Source: Chitinimonas arctica (GTDB taxonomy: Bacteria > Pseudomonadota > Gammaproteobacteria > Burkholderiales > Chitinimonadaceae). From it: a DNA stretch of 64,000 nucleotides. Below, piece by piece: positions 30,668-40,736 of the stretch; positions within the stretch are counted from its first letter, which is position 1; each line of letters begins with the position of its first letter. The notes below the pieces were generated by a model. It made no database searches. It worked only from the letters and a program-made list of their open reading frames with translations, and was not told the origin of the DNA. Location: NCBI RefSeq assembly GCF_007431345.1, contig NZ_CP041730.1, positions 3,410,001 through 3,474,000 on the forward strand, given 5' to 3'. Position numbers and translations under genes: made by a program.

Positions 30668-32998
30668 ATGCTTGAAATCGAAATCGACGGTACCAAACTA
30701 ACGGTTCCCAATGGCACCACGGTCATTGAGGCCGCTCGTTCCATCGGCACCCACATCCCGCACTTCTGCTATCACAAGAAATTGTCGATCGCAGCGAACT
30801 GCCGCATGTGTCTCGTGCAGGTCGAGAAGGCCCCCAAGCCACTGCCCGCCTGCGCCACGCCGGTCAATGACGGCATGAAGGTGTTCACCCATTCGGATAT
30901 GGCGGTGAAGGCCCAGCAAGGCGTGATGGAATTCCTGCTGATCAATCACCCGCTGGATTGCCCGATCTGCGACCAGGGCGGCGAATGCCAGCTGCAGGAT
31001 CTGGCCGTCGGTTACGGCGCCTCGTCCTCGCGTTATGAGGAAGAAAAGCGCGTGGTCAGCAATAAGGACCTTGGACCGCTGATCTCCACCGACATGACCC
31101 GCTGCATCCATTGCACCCGTTGCGTACGCTTCACCGAAGAAGTCGCCGGCCTGCAGGAAATGGGTATGGCCGGCCGTGGCGAACATTCCGAAATCATGTC
31201 CTTTATCGGCATGACGGTGGATTCCGAAATTTCCGGCAATGTGATCGACCTGTGTCCGGTCGGCGCGTTGACCTCCAAGCCTTTCCGCTATACCGCCCGT
31301 ACCTGGGAGCTGTCGCGCCGCAAGAGCGTCAGCCCGCATGACGGCCTGGGCAGCAACCTGATCGTGCAGGTCAAGAGCGACCGCGTGATGCGCGTCTTGC
31401 CGCTGGAAAACGAAAATATCAACGAATGCTGGATCGCCGACCGCGACCGTTTTGCCTACGAGGCGCTCAATAGCGACTCGCGCCTGACCAAGCCCATGCT
31501 CAAGCAAGGCGGCAAGTGGATCGAAACCGACTGGCAGTCGGCGCTGGAATATGTCGGCAATGGCCTCAAGTCGATTATCGGCGAGTACGGTACCGATGCC
31601 GTCGCTGCGCTGGCGACACCGCATTCGACGGTCGAAGAGCTATTCCTGCTCAATAAATTGAGTACCGCGCTGGGCTTGGGTCAGGCCGGCGTAGGCCCTC
31701 GCCAGGGCGATATCCGCCTGGCCGCCGCTCAACAGGGCGCGGCCTGGCTGGGCCAGTCCATCGCCGACCTGCTGCAGGCCAAGGCCGTGCTCGTCGTCGG
31801 CGCCACCCTGCGCAAGGAACAGCCGCTCCTGGCGCAACGCCTGCGTCAGGCAGCGAAACGCGGCATGAAGCTGTCGCTGATCAATTCGATGGACGACGCG
31901 CTGCTGTGTGCCGTCAGCGCCAAGCAGATCGTTCGACCCGACCAACTGGCGGAAAGCCTGGCCACCGTGCTGAAGGCCGCGCTGGAAGCCAAGGGCGAGG
32001 CCGTGCCGGTCGAGCTGGCTGCCTTGGAAGTGGGCGAGAGCGCCCGCGCCATGGCACAGCAACTCAGCGATGCCGCTGCAGCCGAAGGCGGGCGTGCCGC
32101 CATCCTGTTCGGCAACCTGGCAGCGCATCATCCCCGTGCCGCCGAATTGGCCGGTTTGGCCGCGCAATTGGCCGCCGCTACCGGCGCCACCTTTGGCTGG
32201 ATGGCCGAAGCCGCCAATAGCGTCGGTGCCCAGGCGCTCGGCCTGACCGCCTTGGCCGATGCCTACGCCAAGCCGCGCAAGGCCTTCCTGCTGTTCAATA
32301 CCGAAGTCGAGCTGGACAGCCACGATTCGCAGGCTGCGCTGGCCGCCGTGCAGCAAGCCGAGATGGTCGTCGCCCTGTCGGCCTTCAAGCATGGCGCGCT
32401 GGACTACGCCGATGTGCTGCTGCCGATCACGCCGTTCTCGGAAACCGCCGGTAGCTTCGTGAACATGGAAGGCAAGCTGCAAACCTTTAACGGCGTGGTC
32501 AAGCCGCAAGGCGATAGCCGCCCGGGTTGGAAGGTGCTACGCGTGCTGGGTAATCTGCTGGGGCTGGAAGGCTTTGGCTTCGACAGCGCCGAAGCCGTGC
32601 GCAAGGCCGCCTTGCCGCAAGGCGACGAGACCATCGCCGCCAAACTGAACAACGCAGTGAACGCCGTGGCGTTTGTCGCACAGCCGGCCGGGCAGGGCCT
32701 GGTACGGCTGGGTGAAGTGCCGATCTACCAGGCGGATGCCCTGGTACGCCGCGCCCCTTCGCTGCAAAAGACCCGCGATGCCGCCGCGCCGGTGGTTGGC
32801 CTGTCGGCCGCGACCGCCGCGCAGCTGGGCATTGCCGCCGGCGACTCGGTCCGTGTCAAGCAAGGCGAAGGTGAAGCGGTTTTCCTTGCCGCCTTGGACC
32901 AGGGCTTGGCTGACGGTGTGGTACGGATTGCCGCGGCCCACCCGGCCACCGTCGCGCTCGGCGCGATGTTCGCCCCCATCCAACTGACGCGCGCCTGA
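30668..32998 (+). CDS. nuoG: NADH-quinone oxidoreductase subunit G
   Basis: The 776-residue subunit carries the iron-sulfur chain of the N-module. Cysteines of the N-terminal 2Fe-2S ferredoxin domain (HFCYHKK, CRMCLVQV, CATPV), CPICDQGGECQLQD, CIHCTRCVRF and DLCPVGALTSK are visible within the first 210 residues. A molybdopterin-oxidoreductase-like domain without catalytic role follows. The second half is rich in Ala and Gln, as in other betaproteobacteria. Its length fits the beta/alpha type (about 690-790) rather than the 910-residue E. coli form. Confidence 0.98.
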   Translation: MLEIEIDGTKLTVPNGTTVIEAARSIGTHIPHFCYHKKLSIAANCRMCLVQVEKAPKPLPACATPVNDGMKVFTHSDMAVKAQQGVMEFLLINHPLDCPICDQGGECQLQDLAVGYGASSSRYEEEKRVVSNKDLGPLISTDMTRCIHCTRCVRFTEEVAGLQEMGMAGRGEHSEIMSFIGMTVDSEISGNVIDLCPVGALTSKPFRYTARTWELSRRKSVSPHDGLGSNLIVQVKSDRVMRVLPLENENINECWIADRDRFAYEALNSDSRLTKPMLKQGGKWIETDWQSALEYVGNGLKSIIGEYGTDAVAALATPHSTVEELFLLNKLSTALGLGQAGVGPRQGDIRLAAAQQGAAWLGQSIADLLQAKAVLVVGATLRKEQPLLAQRLRQAAKRGMKLSLINSMDDALLCAVSAKQIVRPDQLAESLATVLKAALEAKGEAVPVELAALEVGESARAMAQQLSDAAAAEGGRAAILFGNLAAHHPRAAELAGLAAQLAAATGATFGWMAEAANSVGAQALGLTALADAYAKPRKAFLLFNTEVELDSHDSQAALAAVQQAEMVVALSAFKHGALDYADVLLPITPFSETAGSFVNMEGKLQTFNGVVKPQGDSRPGWKVLRVLGNLLGLEGFGFDSAEAVRKAALPQGDETIAAKLNNAVNAVAFVAQPAGQGLVRLGEVPIYQADALVRRAPSLQKTRDAAAPVVGLSAATAAQLGIAAGDSVRVKQGEGEAVFLAALDQGLADGVVRIAAAHPATVALGAMFAPIQLTRA

Positions 32999-33008
32999 GG
33001 AGAAGACG

Positions 33009-34067
33009 ATGATAGACGCGCTGCATAACGGCTTCCTCTCCCTGCTGGGACCGACCCTGGGCTTGCTGGCCTGGTCGCTGCTGAAGATCGTATTGATCGT
33101 GGCACCGGTGTTTATCGCCGTGGCCTACCTGACGCTTGCCGAGCGCAAGGTCATCGGCTACATGCAGATCCGGATCGGTCCGAACCGGGTGGGTCCGTAT
33201 GGCCTGCTGCAACCGATCGCCGACGGTATCAAGCTGCTGCTGAAGGAAATCATTTCCCCCAGCGCCGCTTCCACCGGCCTGTTCTTCCTGGCGCCGATCA
33301 TGGTGTTGGCGCCTTCGCTGGCCGCCTGGGCGGTGATTCCCTTCGCGCCGGGCCTGGTGCTGGCCGATGTCAATGCCGGCCTGCTGTATGTGATGGCGAT
33401 CACCTCGATCGGTGTGTACGGCATTATCGTGGCCGGTTGGGCGTCCAATTCCAAATACGCCTTCCTGGGTGCCCTGCGTGCCTCGGCCCAGGTGATTTCC
33501 TACGAACTGGCCATGGGTTTCGCCCTGGTCGGCGTACTGATGGTGTCGGGCAGCCTGAACCTGACCGAAATCGTCAACCAGCAAGGACGCGGCATGGCCG
33601 GCGGTTCCGTGCTGTCGTGGAACCTGATTCCCTTGTTCCCGCTGTTCCTGGTGTACCTGATCTCCGGCGTGGCCGAAACCAACCGCGCACCGTTCGACGT
33701 GGCGGAAGGCGAATCGGAAATCGTGGCCGGCCACATGATCGAATACTCCGGTATGTCGTTCGCCCTGTTCTTCCTCGGTGAATACGCCAATATGTGGTTG
33801 ATCGGGGCGATGACCTCCATCATGTTCCTCGGCGGTTGGCTGTCGCCATTCCCGGCTTCGTGGGGCATTTTGGGCGCGTCCAGCTTCCTCTGGCTGTTCG
33901 CCAAGATGTCGTTCGTGATGTTCCTGTTCCTTTGGTTCCGCGCCACCTTCCCGCGTTATCGCTATGACCAGCTGATGCGGCTGGGCTGGAAGGTATTCAT
34001 CCCCGTGACGCTCGTATGGATCGTCGTGGTGGCTGCCTGGATGCAAACCCCGTATTCGTTGTGGTAA
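33009..34067 (+). CDS. nuoH: NADH-quinone oxidoreductase subunit H
   Basis: The 352-residue membrane subunit forms the junction between the arms and part of the quinone chamber. Eight or so helices are apparent, with the conserved loops AERKVIGYMQIRIGPNRVGPYGLLQPIADGIKL, SNSKYAFLGALRASAQVISYELAMG and AETNRAPFDVAEGESEIVAG. AGGAG precedes the ATG, ten bases after nuoG. Confidence 0.98.
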   Translation: MIDALHNGFLSLLGPTLGLLAWSLLKIVLIVAPVFIAVAYLTLAERKVIGYMQIRIGPNRVGPYGLLQPIADGIKLLLKEIISPSAASTGLFFLAPIMVLAPSLAAWAVIPFAPGLVLADVNAGLLYVMAITSIGVYGIIVAGWASNSKYAFLGALRASAQVISYELAMGFALVGVLMVSGSLNLTEIVNQQGRGMAGGSVLSWNLIPLFPLFLVYLISGVAETNRAPFDVAEGESEIVAGHMIEYSGMSFALFFLGEYANMWLIGAMTSIMFLGGWLSPFPASWGILGASSFLWLFAKMSFVMFLFLWFRATFPRYRYDQLMRLGWKVFIPVTLVWIVVVAAWMQTPYSLW

Positions 34068-34077
34068 GCCGAAAACC

Positions 34078-34566
34078 ATGGAAAAGATTCAGAATTTCTT
34101 CAAAACCTTCCTGTTGCTCGAACTGGTGAAGGGTCTCGCGCTGACGGGACGGCATTTCTTCCAGCGCAAGATCACCGTGCAGTTTCCGGAAGAAAAGACG
34201 CCCTACAGCCCGCGCTTTCGTGGCCTGCATGCGCAACGCCGCTACGCCAACGGCGAGGAGCGCTGCATTGCCTGTAAGCTGTGCGAAGCCGTTTGCCCGG
34301 CGGTGGCCATCACCATCGAATCGGAAGTCCGCGATGACGGCACCCGCCGCACCTCGCGCTACGATATCGACCTGACCAAGTGCATCTTCTGCGGTTTTTG
34401 CGAAGAAGCCTGCCCGGTCGATGCCATCGTGGAGACGCATGTATTGGAATACCACGGCGAAAAGCGTGGCGATCTGTACTTTACCAAGCCCATGCTGCTG
34501 GCCGTGGGCGATAAATACGAAGCCGAGATCGCAAAGAATCGCGAAGCCGATGCGAAATATCGCTAG
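34078..34566 (+). CDS. nuoI: NADH-quinone oxidoreductase subunit I
   Basis: The 162-residue subunit has two 4Fe-4S ferredoxin motifs, CIACKLCEAVCP and CIFCGFCEEACP, that hold clusters N6a and N6b in the connecting arm. The N-terminus is amphipathic, the C-terminus EIAKNREADAKYR is typical. It lies ten bases after nuoH. Confidence 0.98.
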   Translation: MEKIQNFFKTFLLLELVKGLALTGRHFFQRKITVQFPEEKTPYSPRFRGLHAQRRYANGEERCIACKLCEAVCPAVAITIESEVRDDGTRRTSRYDIDLTKCIFCGFCEEACPVDAIVETHVLEYHGEKRGDLYFTKPMLLAVGDKYEAEIAKNREADAKYR

Positions 34567-34596
34567 GGCATAAGTACAACGACCGAACTGGCTGCC

Positions 34597-35247
34597 ATGA
34601 CCATCTCTACCATTATCTTCTACGTGTTTGCCGCGATCCTGATCGCTTCGGCATTGCGCGTGATTACCGCCAAGAACCCGGTGCATGCCGCACTGAGCCT
34701 GGTGCTGTCCTTCTTCACGGGGGCGGTGCTGTGGATGTTGATCGAGGCCGAGTTCCTCGCCATCTCGCTGGTGCTGGTGTATGTCGGCGCGGTGATGGTG
34801 TTGTTCCTGTTCGTCGTGATGATGCTGGACATCAATTTCGAGGAACTGCGCAAGGGTTTCTGGAACTTCTTCCCGGTCGCCGCCGTCGTCGCCTGCCTGA
34901 TGGCGGCCGAGATGGTGCTGGTGCTGGTGGCCAAGAGCAGTGGCCTGGCCAATTTCGATACCGTCGCGCCGCTGCCGGAGGGCGTATCCAATATCAAGCA
35001 GCTGGGCGTACCGATCTATACCGATTACCTGCTGCCGTTCGAGCTGGCCGCGGTCCTGCTGCTGGTGGCCATCATCGCCGCCATCTCGCTGACCTTGCGT
35101 CGCCGCAAGAACACCAAGTACATCAATCCCGCCGACCAGATCAAGGTCAAGAAGGCGGACCGTATTCGCATCGTCAAGATGTCGGCGGAAGTGGAAGCGC
35201 CGGAGCCGGCCGCCGCTGCCGATGCTGAACAAAAACCTGCTGCCTGA
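34597..35247 (+). CDS. nuoJ: NADH-quinone oxidoreductase subunit J
   Basis: The 216-residue membrane subunit (ND6 homologue) has five predicted helices, with the conserved third helix region LVLVYVGAVMVLFLFVVMMLD containing the pi-bulge segment. The C-terminal tail (about 190-216) is charged and Ala-rich and varies in the family. Confidence 0.97.
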   Translation: MTISTIIFYVFAAILIASALRVITAKNPVHAALSLVLSFFTGAVLWMLIEAEFLAISLVLVYVGAVMVLFLFVVMMLDINFEELRKGFWNFFPVAAVVACLMAAEMVLVLVAKSSGLANFDTVAPLPEGVSNIKQLGVPIYTDYLLPFELAAVLLLVAIIAAISLTLRRRKNTKYINPADQIKVKKADRIRIVKMSAEVEAPEPAAAADAEQKPAA

Positions 35248-35262
35248 ACGGGATAAGAGTCC

Positions 35263-35565
35263 ATGAGCCTGACCCATTACCTTGTGCTGGCCGCGATCCT
35301 GTTTGCGATCTCGGTGTTCGGCATCTTCATGAACCGCAAGAACGTGATCGTGTTGTTGATGGCCATCGAATTGATGCTGCTGGCCGTCAATATGAACTTC
35401 GTGGCGTTTTCCAAGTTCTCCGGCGATGTCGCCGGCCAGATCTTCGTCTTCTTCATCCTGACCGTGGCGGCCGCCGAATCGGCTATCGGCCTGGCCATCC
35501 TGGTCGTGCTGTTCCGTAACAAGCGCTCGATCAACGTGGAAGACCTCGACAGCCTGAAGGGCTAG
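35263..35565 (+). CDS. nuoK: NADH-quinone oxidoreductase subunit K
   Basis: The 100-residue subunit (ND4L homologue) has three transmembrane helices with the buried Glu residues of VLLMAIELMLLAVNMNF and VAAAESAIGLAI that belong to the proton pathway. It ends DLDSLKG, as is common. 79 bases separate it from nuoL. Confidence 0.98.
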   Translation: MSLTHYLVLAAILFAISVFGIFMNRKNVIVLLMAIELMLLAVNMNFVAFSKFSGDVAGQIFVFFILTVAAAESAIGLAILVVLFRNKRSINVEDLDSLKG

Positions 35566-35644
35566 CGAGCCGCTTTCCGAACCGTATTCAGTTTCAAGTC
35601 GATCAGAGTCCGACGACCTAACAAGAACCAGCCTGTGCGAAAAC

Positions 35645-37699
35645 ATGGATAAACCAACGCTCTACCTGCTGATTGCCCTGTTCCCGCTCTTCGGTGCCAT
35701 CGTGGCCGGCCTGTTCGGCCGCGCCATCGGCCGAACCGGAGCGCATTGGGTCACCATTCTTGGCGTGGCGGCCTCGTGCGTCGGCTCCATCCACGTCCTG
35801 CTCGACCTGGTCAATGGCGGCGCCGCCTATAACGGCAACGTCTACACCTGGTTGACGGTGGATGGCCTGGATGTCTCCGTGGGCTTCCTGGTCGATAAGC
35901 TGACCGCCATGATGATGGTGGTGGTGACCTTCGTTTCGCTGATGGTGCATATCTACACCATCGGCTATATGAGCGAAGATCCCGGCTACCAGCGCTTCTT
36001 CAGCTATATCTCGCTGTTCACCTTCTCCATGCTGATGCTGGTGATGGCGAACAACTTCGTGCAGCTGTTCTTCGGCTGGGAAGCGGTGGGCCTGGTTTCC
36101 TACCTGCTGATCGGTTTCTGGTTCAAGAAGCCGACCGCCATCTTCGCCAACCTGAAGGCCTTCCTGGTCAATCGGGTGGGTGACTTCGGCTTCCTGCTGG
36201 GCATCGGCATGGTGCTGGCCCACTTCGGTTCCTTCTATTACGCCGATGTGTTCGCCAACGCGCCGGCCTTGAAGAACGCCACTGTCAGCCTGTTGCCCGG
36301 CACCAGCTGGTCGCTGCTGACCGTTACCTGCATCCTGCTGTTTATCGGCGCGATGGGTAAGTCGGCACAGTTCCCGCTCCATGTCTGGCTGCCCGATTCG
36401 ATGGAAGGCCCGACCCCGATTTCCGCGCTGATCCACGCCGCCACCATGGTGACGGCCGGTATCTTCATGGTGGCGCGCATGTCGCCGCTGTTCGAACTGT
36501 CCGATACCGCGCTGAACTTCATCATGGTGATCGGTTCCATCACCGCGCTGTTCATGGGCTTCCTGGGCATTATCCAGAACGACATCAAGCGGGTGGTGGC
36601 CTATTCGACCCTGTCGCAGCTCGGCTATATGACGGTCGCCCTGGGCGCCTCGGCCTACTCGGTGGCGGTGTTCCACCTGATGACCCACGCTTTCTTCAAG
36701 GCCTTGCTGTTCCTTGGCGCCGGCTCGGTGATCATCGGCATGCACCACGACCAGGACATCCGCAATATGGGTGGTCTGCGCAAATACATGCCCATCACCT
36801 GGATCACGTCGCTGCTGGGTTCGCTGGCACTGATCGGAACGCCTTTCCTGTCCGGCTTCTATTCCAAGGACTCCATCATCGAAGCCGTGCATGCCTCGCA
36901 TCTGCCGGCAGCCGGCTTCGCATATGCAGCCGTGGTCATCGGCGTGTTCGTCACGGCCTTCTATTCCTTCCGGATGTACTTCCTGGTCTTCCATGGCCCG
37001 GAACGCTGGATGAAGAAGGATGGCCACGCGGATGCGCACCATCACGACGATGCCCATCACGACGACGAGCATCATCATGGCCTAGGCCCGAACGACAAGC
37101 CGCACGAAACCCCGTGGGTGGTCACCTTGCCGCTGGTGTTGCTGGCCATCCCTTCGGTGCTGATCGGTTTCTTCGCCATCGAACCGATGCTCTACGGCGA
37201 ATTCTTCAAGGGTGTGATCTACAGCGATCTGCACCCGGTCATGCAGGAGCTCGGCAAGGAGTTCCACGGCGCGGTCGGCATGGGGCTGCACGCCCTCACG
37301 ACACTGCCTTTCTGGCTGGCGCTGGCTGGCGTGGCGGTATCCTGGTTCTTCTATATGAAGCGCCCCGATATTCCCGCCGCGATCAAGGCCAAGTGCGGCC
37401 CGATCTACACCCTGCTGGAAAACAAGTACTACATGGATCACCTGTATATCCAAGGTTTCGCGGCGCTGGGCCGGGGCCTGGGCAAGGTGTTCTGGAAGGC
37501 CGGCGATACGGTGTTGATCGATGGTCTGCTGGTCAATGGTTCGGCAAAATTGGTAGGCGCGATCGCCGGCCTGGTTCGCCGCTTGCAGACCGGCTACATC
37601 TATCACTACGCCTTCGCCATGATCTTCGGCGCATTGCTGCTGCTGACGTTATGGCTGGGCCTGCCGTTATGGCTGGGCAAATTCGCGGTTCCTCATTGA
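35645..37699 (+). CDS. nuoL: NADH-quinone oxidoreductase subunit L
   Basis: The 684-residue antiporter-like subunit (ND5 homologue) lies at the distal end of the membrane arm and includes the long lateral helix in its C-terminal part. Conserved proton-pathway segments are FFGWEAVGLVSYLLIGFW, GKSAQFPLHVWLPDSMEGPTPISALIHAATMVTAG and KDSIIEAVHASHLP. Between about residues 460 and 480 is an insertion unusually rich in His and Asp (HADAHHHDDAHHDDEHHH), exposed on the aqueous side. The remaining features are ordinary. Confidence 0.98.
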   Translation: MDKPTLYLLIALFPLFGAIVAGLFGRAIGRTGAHWVTILGVAASCVGSIHVLLDLVNGGAAYNGNVYTWLTVDGLDVSVGFLVDKLTAMMMVVVTFVSLMVHIYTIGYMSEDPGYQRFFSYISLFTFSMLMLVMANNFVQLFFGWEAVGLVSYLLIGFWFKKPTAIFANLKAFLVNRVGDFGFLLGIGMVLAHFGSFYYADVFANAPALKNATVSLLPGTSWSLLTVTCILLFIGAMGKSAQFPLHVWLPDSMEGPTPISALIHAATMVTAGIFMVARMSPLFELSDTALNFIMVIGSITALFMGFLGIIQNDIKRVVAYSTLSQLGYMTVALGASAYSVAVFHLMTHAFFKALLFLGAGSVIIGMHHDQDIRNMGGLRKYMPITWITSLLGSLALIGTPFLSGFYSKDSIIEAVHASHLPAAGFAYAAVVIGVFVTAFYSFRMYFLVFHGPERWMKKDGHADAHHHDDAHHDDEHHHGLGPNDKPHETPWVVTLPLVLLAIPSVLIGFFAIEPMLYGEFFKGVIYSDLHPVMQELGKEFHGAVGMGLHALTTLPFWLALAGVAVSWFFYMKRPDIPAAIKAKCGPIYTLLENKYYMDHLYIQGFAALGRGLGKVFWKAGDTVLIDGLLVNGSAKLVGAIAGLVRRLQTGYIYHYAFAMIFGALLLLTLWLGLPLWLGKFAVPH

Positions 37700-37750
37700 T
37701 CTTGTGCTGACGCGCTTAAAGAAAACACATTCGGGTAGGTAAGGGTGGAT

Positions 37751-39247
37751 ATGTCTGAACATCTGTTGAGTCTGGCGATCTGGGTGCCGATCGTATCCGG
37801 CCTCTTCGTGCTGGCAACCGGCGGCGACCGCAATGCGGTGCTGGCACGTGGAATGGCCTTGGTTGGCGCTTTGCTGGGTTTCCTGGTCACCATTCCGCTC
37901 TATACCGAGTTCGCGCCGCTGCATGGCGGCGCACAGTTCGAGGAAATGCTGCCCTGGATTCCGTCCTTCAACGTCAATTACCATCTTGGCGTGGACGGCC
38001 TGTCCATGTTCTTCGTCATGCTGAACGCCTTTACCACCTTGCTGGTGGTGGTGGCGGGCTGGGAAGTGATCAAGGAGCGGGTGTCGCAGTACATGGCCGC
38101 CTTCCTGATCATGTCGGGCCTGATCAACGGCGCTTTCGCCGCCATGGACGCGATGCTGTTCTACGTGTTCTTTGAAGCGATGCTGATTCCGCTGTACCTG
38201 ATCGTCGGCGTATGGGGCGGACAGAACCGCGTGTACGCCGCCATCAAGCTGTTCCTCTACACCCTGATGGGCTCCCTGCTGCTGCTGGTCGCCTTTATCT
38301 ACCTGTATTTCCAGACCGGCAAAAGCTTCGAGATCAGCGACTTCCAGCGTGTGGCACTGCCCATGGCGGCGCAGGGCTACCTGATGATTGCGTTCTTCTT
38401 TGCCTTCGCCGTCAAGGTACCGATGTTTCCGGTGCACACCTGGTTGCCCGATGCCCACGTGGAAGCGCCGACCGGCGGTTCCATGGTGCTGGCGGCCATT
38501 ACCCTCAAGCTGGGTGCTTATGGTTTCCTGCGGTTCGCCCTTCCTATCGCCCCGGATGCCGCGCGCGAGTACGGCTGGATCATCATCGCGCTGTCGCTGG
38601 TCGCGGTGGTCTATATCGGTCTGGTTGCGCTGGTTCAAACCGATATGAAGAAGCTGGTGGCTTATTCGTCGATCTCGCACATGGGTTTTGTCACCCTGGG
38701 CTTCTTTATGCTGATCGACGGTGCACCGACCAGCTTCGGTATCGAAGGCGCGCTGGTCCAGATGATCTCGCACGGCTTTGTTTCCGCCGCCATGTTCTTC
38801 TGCATCGGCGTGATGTATGACCGGGTGCATAGCCGCAAGATCGCCGACTACGGCGGCGTGGCCAATACCATGCCCAAATTCGCCGCGTTCTCGCTGCTGT
38901 TCGCCATGGCCAACTCCGGTTTGCCGGCGACCTCCGGCTTCGTCGGTGAATTCATGGTCATCATCGCGGCCGTCAAGGTGAACTTCTGGTATGCCTTTGC
39001 CGCCGCCACCACGCTGGTGTTCGGCGCCAGCTACACGCTGTGGATGTACAAGCGGGTGATCTTTGGCGAAGTGGCCAATGAACAGGTTGCCAAGTTGCAG
39101 GATATCAACCCGCGTGAAATCGCCGTCTTGACGGTATTGGCTGTTGCCGTACTCGGCATGGGTCTCTATCCGCAGGCATTCACCGAAAAGATGCATACCA
39201 GCGTCGATTCGCTGATCTCGCACGTCAAACAGACCAAGCTGCCTTGA
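37751..39247 (+). CDS. nuoM: NADH-quinone oxidoreductase subunit M
   Basis: The 498-residue antiporter-like subunit (ND4 homologue) has about 14 helices. The signature VKVPMFPVHTWLPDAHVEAPTGGSMVLAAITLKLGAYG includes the buried Lys, and FFEAMLIPLYLIVG contains the conserved Glu. The ATG at 37751 follows AAGGG; a GTG six bases upstream is an alternative. Confidence 0.98.
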   Translation: MSEHLLSLAIWVPIVSGLFVLATGGDRNAVLARGMALVGALLGFLVTIPLYTEFAPLHGGAQFEEMLPWIPSFNVNYHLGVDGLSMFFVMLNAFTTLLVVVAGWEVIKERVSQYMAAFLIMSGLINGAFAAMDAMLFYVFFEAMLIPLYLIVGVWGGQNRVYAAIKLFLYTLMGSLLLLVAFIYLYFQTGKSFEISDFQRVALPMAAQGYLMIAFFFAFAVKVPMFPVHTWLPDAHVEAPTGGSMVLAAITLKLGAYGFLRFALPIAPDAAREYGWIIIALSLVAVVYIGLVALVQTDMKKLVAYSSISHMGFVTLGFFMLIDGAPTSFGIEGALVQMISHGFVSAAMFFCIGVMYDRVHSRKIADYGGVANTMPKFAAFSLLFAMANSGLPATSGFVGEFMVIIAAVKVNFWYAFAAATTLVFGASYTLWMYKRVIFGEVANEQVAKLQDINPREIAVLTVLAVAVLGMGLYPQAFTEKMHTSVDSLISHVKQTKLP

Positions 39248-39281
39248 TAAGCGCCGACACAGAATACGGGATTGAACAAGA

Positions 39282-40736
39282 ATGACGCTCGCTAGTTTGA
39301 ATCTGGTCGCCGCACTGCCGGAAATCTGGTTGCTCTGTGCGACCTCGGCCATCCTGTTGATCGATCTGTTCATCAAGGACGATCAACGCGATATCACCTA
39401 CGCCTTGTCGCTGCTGGCCTTGCTCGGCAGCGCGGTGTTGACCATACATGGCTTTAGCTGGACGCCGCGCGCGGCCTTCAGCGGCATGTTCGTGGCCGAT
39501 GCCATGTCCGATGTGCTCAAGGTCGGCATGTATGTCGCCATCGCGCTGATGCTGGCCTACAGCCGCAGCTACGCGGCAGCGCGGCAGATCTACCGTGGCG
39601 AGTTGTTCACGCTGACGCTGTTCGCCCTGCTCGGCATGATGGTGATGGCTTCGTCCACCAATCTGTTGACCCTGTATGTCGGTCTGGAACTGCTGTCCTT
39701 GTCGCTCTACGCCCTGGTGGCCCTGCCGCGCGATTCGCAAGTCGCGACCGAAGCCGCCATGAAGTACTTCGTGCTTGGCGCGCTGGCATCCGGCATGTTG
39801 CTGTACGGCATGTCCATGATCTACGGCGCCACCGGCAGCCTGGACATCCACGCCATCGCCCATAAGATCGCCCTGGGTACCGCCAACCATACCCTGTTGG
39901 TGTTCGGCCTGATCTTTATCGTCACCGGTATCGGCTTCAAGCTGGGTAATGTGCCTTTCCATATGTGGGTGCCGGACGTCTACCAAGGCTCGCCGACCGC
40001 GGTGACCCTGCTGATCGGTTCCGCTCCCAAGCTGGCTGCCTTCGCCTTCGTGATGCGCCTGCTGGTGCAGGGCCTGCCGGGCCTGATGAGCGATTGGTCG
40101 AACATGCTGGTGATCCTGGCCGTGTTGTCCATCGCGGTCGGTAACATTGCCGCGATCGCGCAGACCAATCTGAAGCGCATGCTGGCCTATTCCACCATCT
40201 CGCACATGGGCTTCCTGCTGCTGGGCATTCTGGCCGGCACGGTGCAGGGTTATTCGGCTGCCATGTTCTACGCCATCGTTTACGCCATCATGGCGGTCGC
40301 CGGCTTCGGCATTATCTTGCTGCTGTCGCGCCAGGGCTTCGAAGCCGAGCGCCTGGCCGATCTCAAGGGCTTGGCCCAGCGCAGCCCCTGGTTCGCCGGC
40401 ATGATGCTGATGGTGATGTTCTCCATGGCGGGTATTCCCGTGTTTGCCGGCTTCTTCGCCAAGCTGGCCGTGGTGCAGGCCATCGTCGAGCGCGATATGG
40501 TCCCGCTGGCGGTGGTGGCGGTGCTGTTCTCCCTGGTCGGTGCTTTCTACTACCTGCGGGTGGTCAAACTGATGTTCATGGACGAGCCGCTCGATGCCAC
40601 CCCCATTGCCGTCAAACCCGATATGCGCGTGCTGCTGTCGCTGAACTGTCTGGCCATCCTGGGCCTCGGCTTTATGCCAGATAGACTGCTGCAGCTGTGC
40701 TACGAATCGGTACGGCAAAGCCTGGGTCTGCTGTGA
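39282..40736 (+). CDS. nuoN: NADH-quinone oxidoreductase subunit N
   Basis: The 484-residue third antiporter-like subunit (ND2 homologue) closes the operon. Segments LYVGLELLSLSLYALVAL (conserved Glu), GFKLGNVPFHMWVPDVYQGSPTAVTLLIGSAPKLAAFA and AQTNLKRMLAYSTISHMGFLL are family-typical. Its stop overlaps the GTG start of the DUF2818 gene by four bases (GTGA). Confidence 0.98.
   Translation: MTLASLNLVAALPEIWLLCATSAILLIDLFIKDDQRDITYALSLLALLGSAVLTIHGFSWTPRAAFSGMFVADAMSDVLKVGMYVAIALMLAYSRSYAAARQIYRGELFTLTLFALLGMMVMASSTNLLTLYVGLELLSLSLYALVALPRDSQVATEAAMKYFVLGALASGMLLYGMSMIYGATGSLDIHAIAHKIALGTANHTLLVFGLIFIVTGIGFKLGNVPFHMWVPDVYQGSPTAVTLLIGSAPKLAAFAFVMRLLVQGLPGLMSDWSNMLVILAVLSIAVGNIAAIAQTNLKRMLAYSTISHMGFLLLGILAGTVQGYSAAMFYAIVYAIMAVAGFGIILLLSRQGFEAERLADLKGLAQRSPWFAGMMLMVMFSMAGIPVFAGFFAKLAVVQAIVERDMVPLAVVAVLFSLVGAFYYLRVVKLMFMDEPLDATPIAVKPDMRVLLSLNCLAILGLGFMPDRLLQLCYESVRQSLGLL

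Noticed and set aside
35618..37078. Long minus-strand frame across nuoL, and similar frames opposite nuoG, nuoM and nuoN
   Set aside because: They are antisense shadows rich in His, Gln and Arg, without ribosome sites or family similarity.
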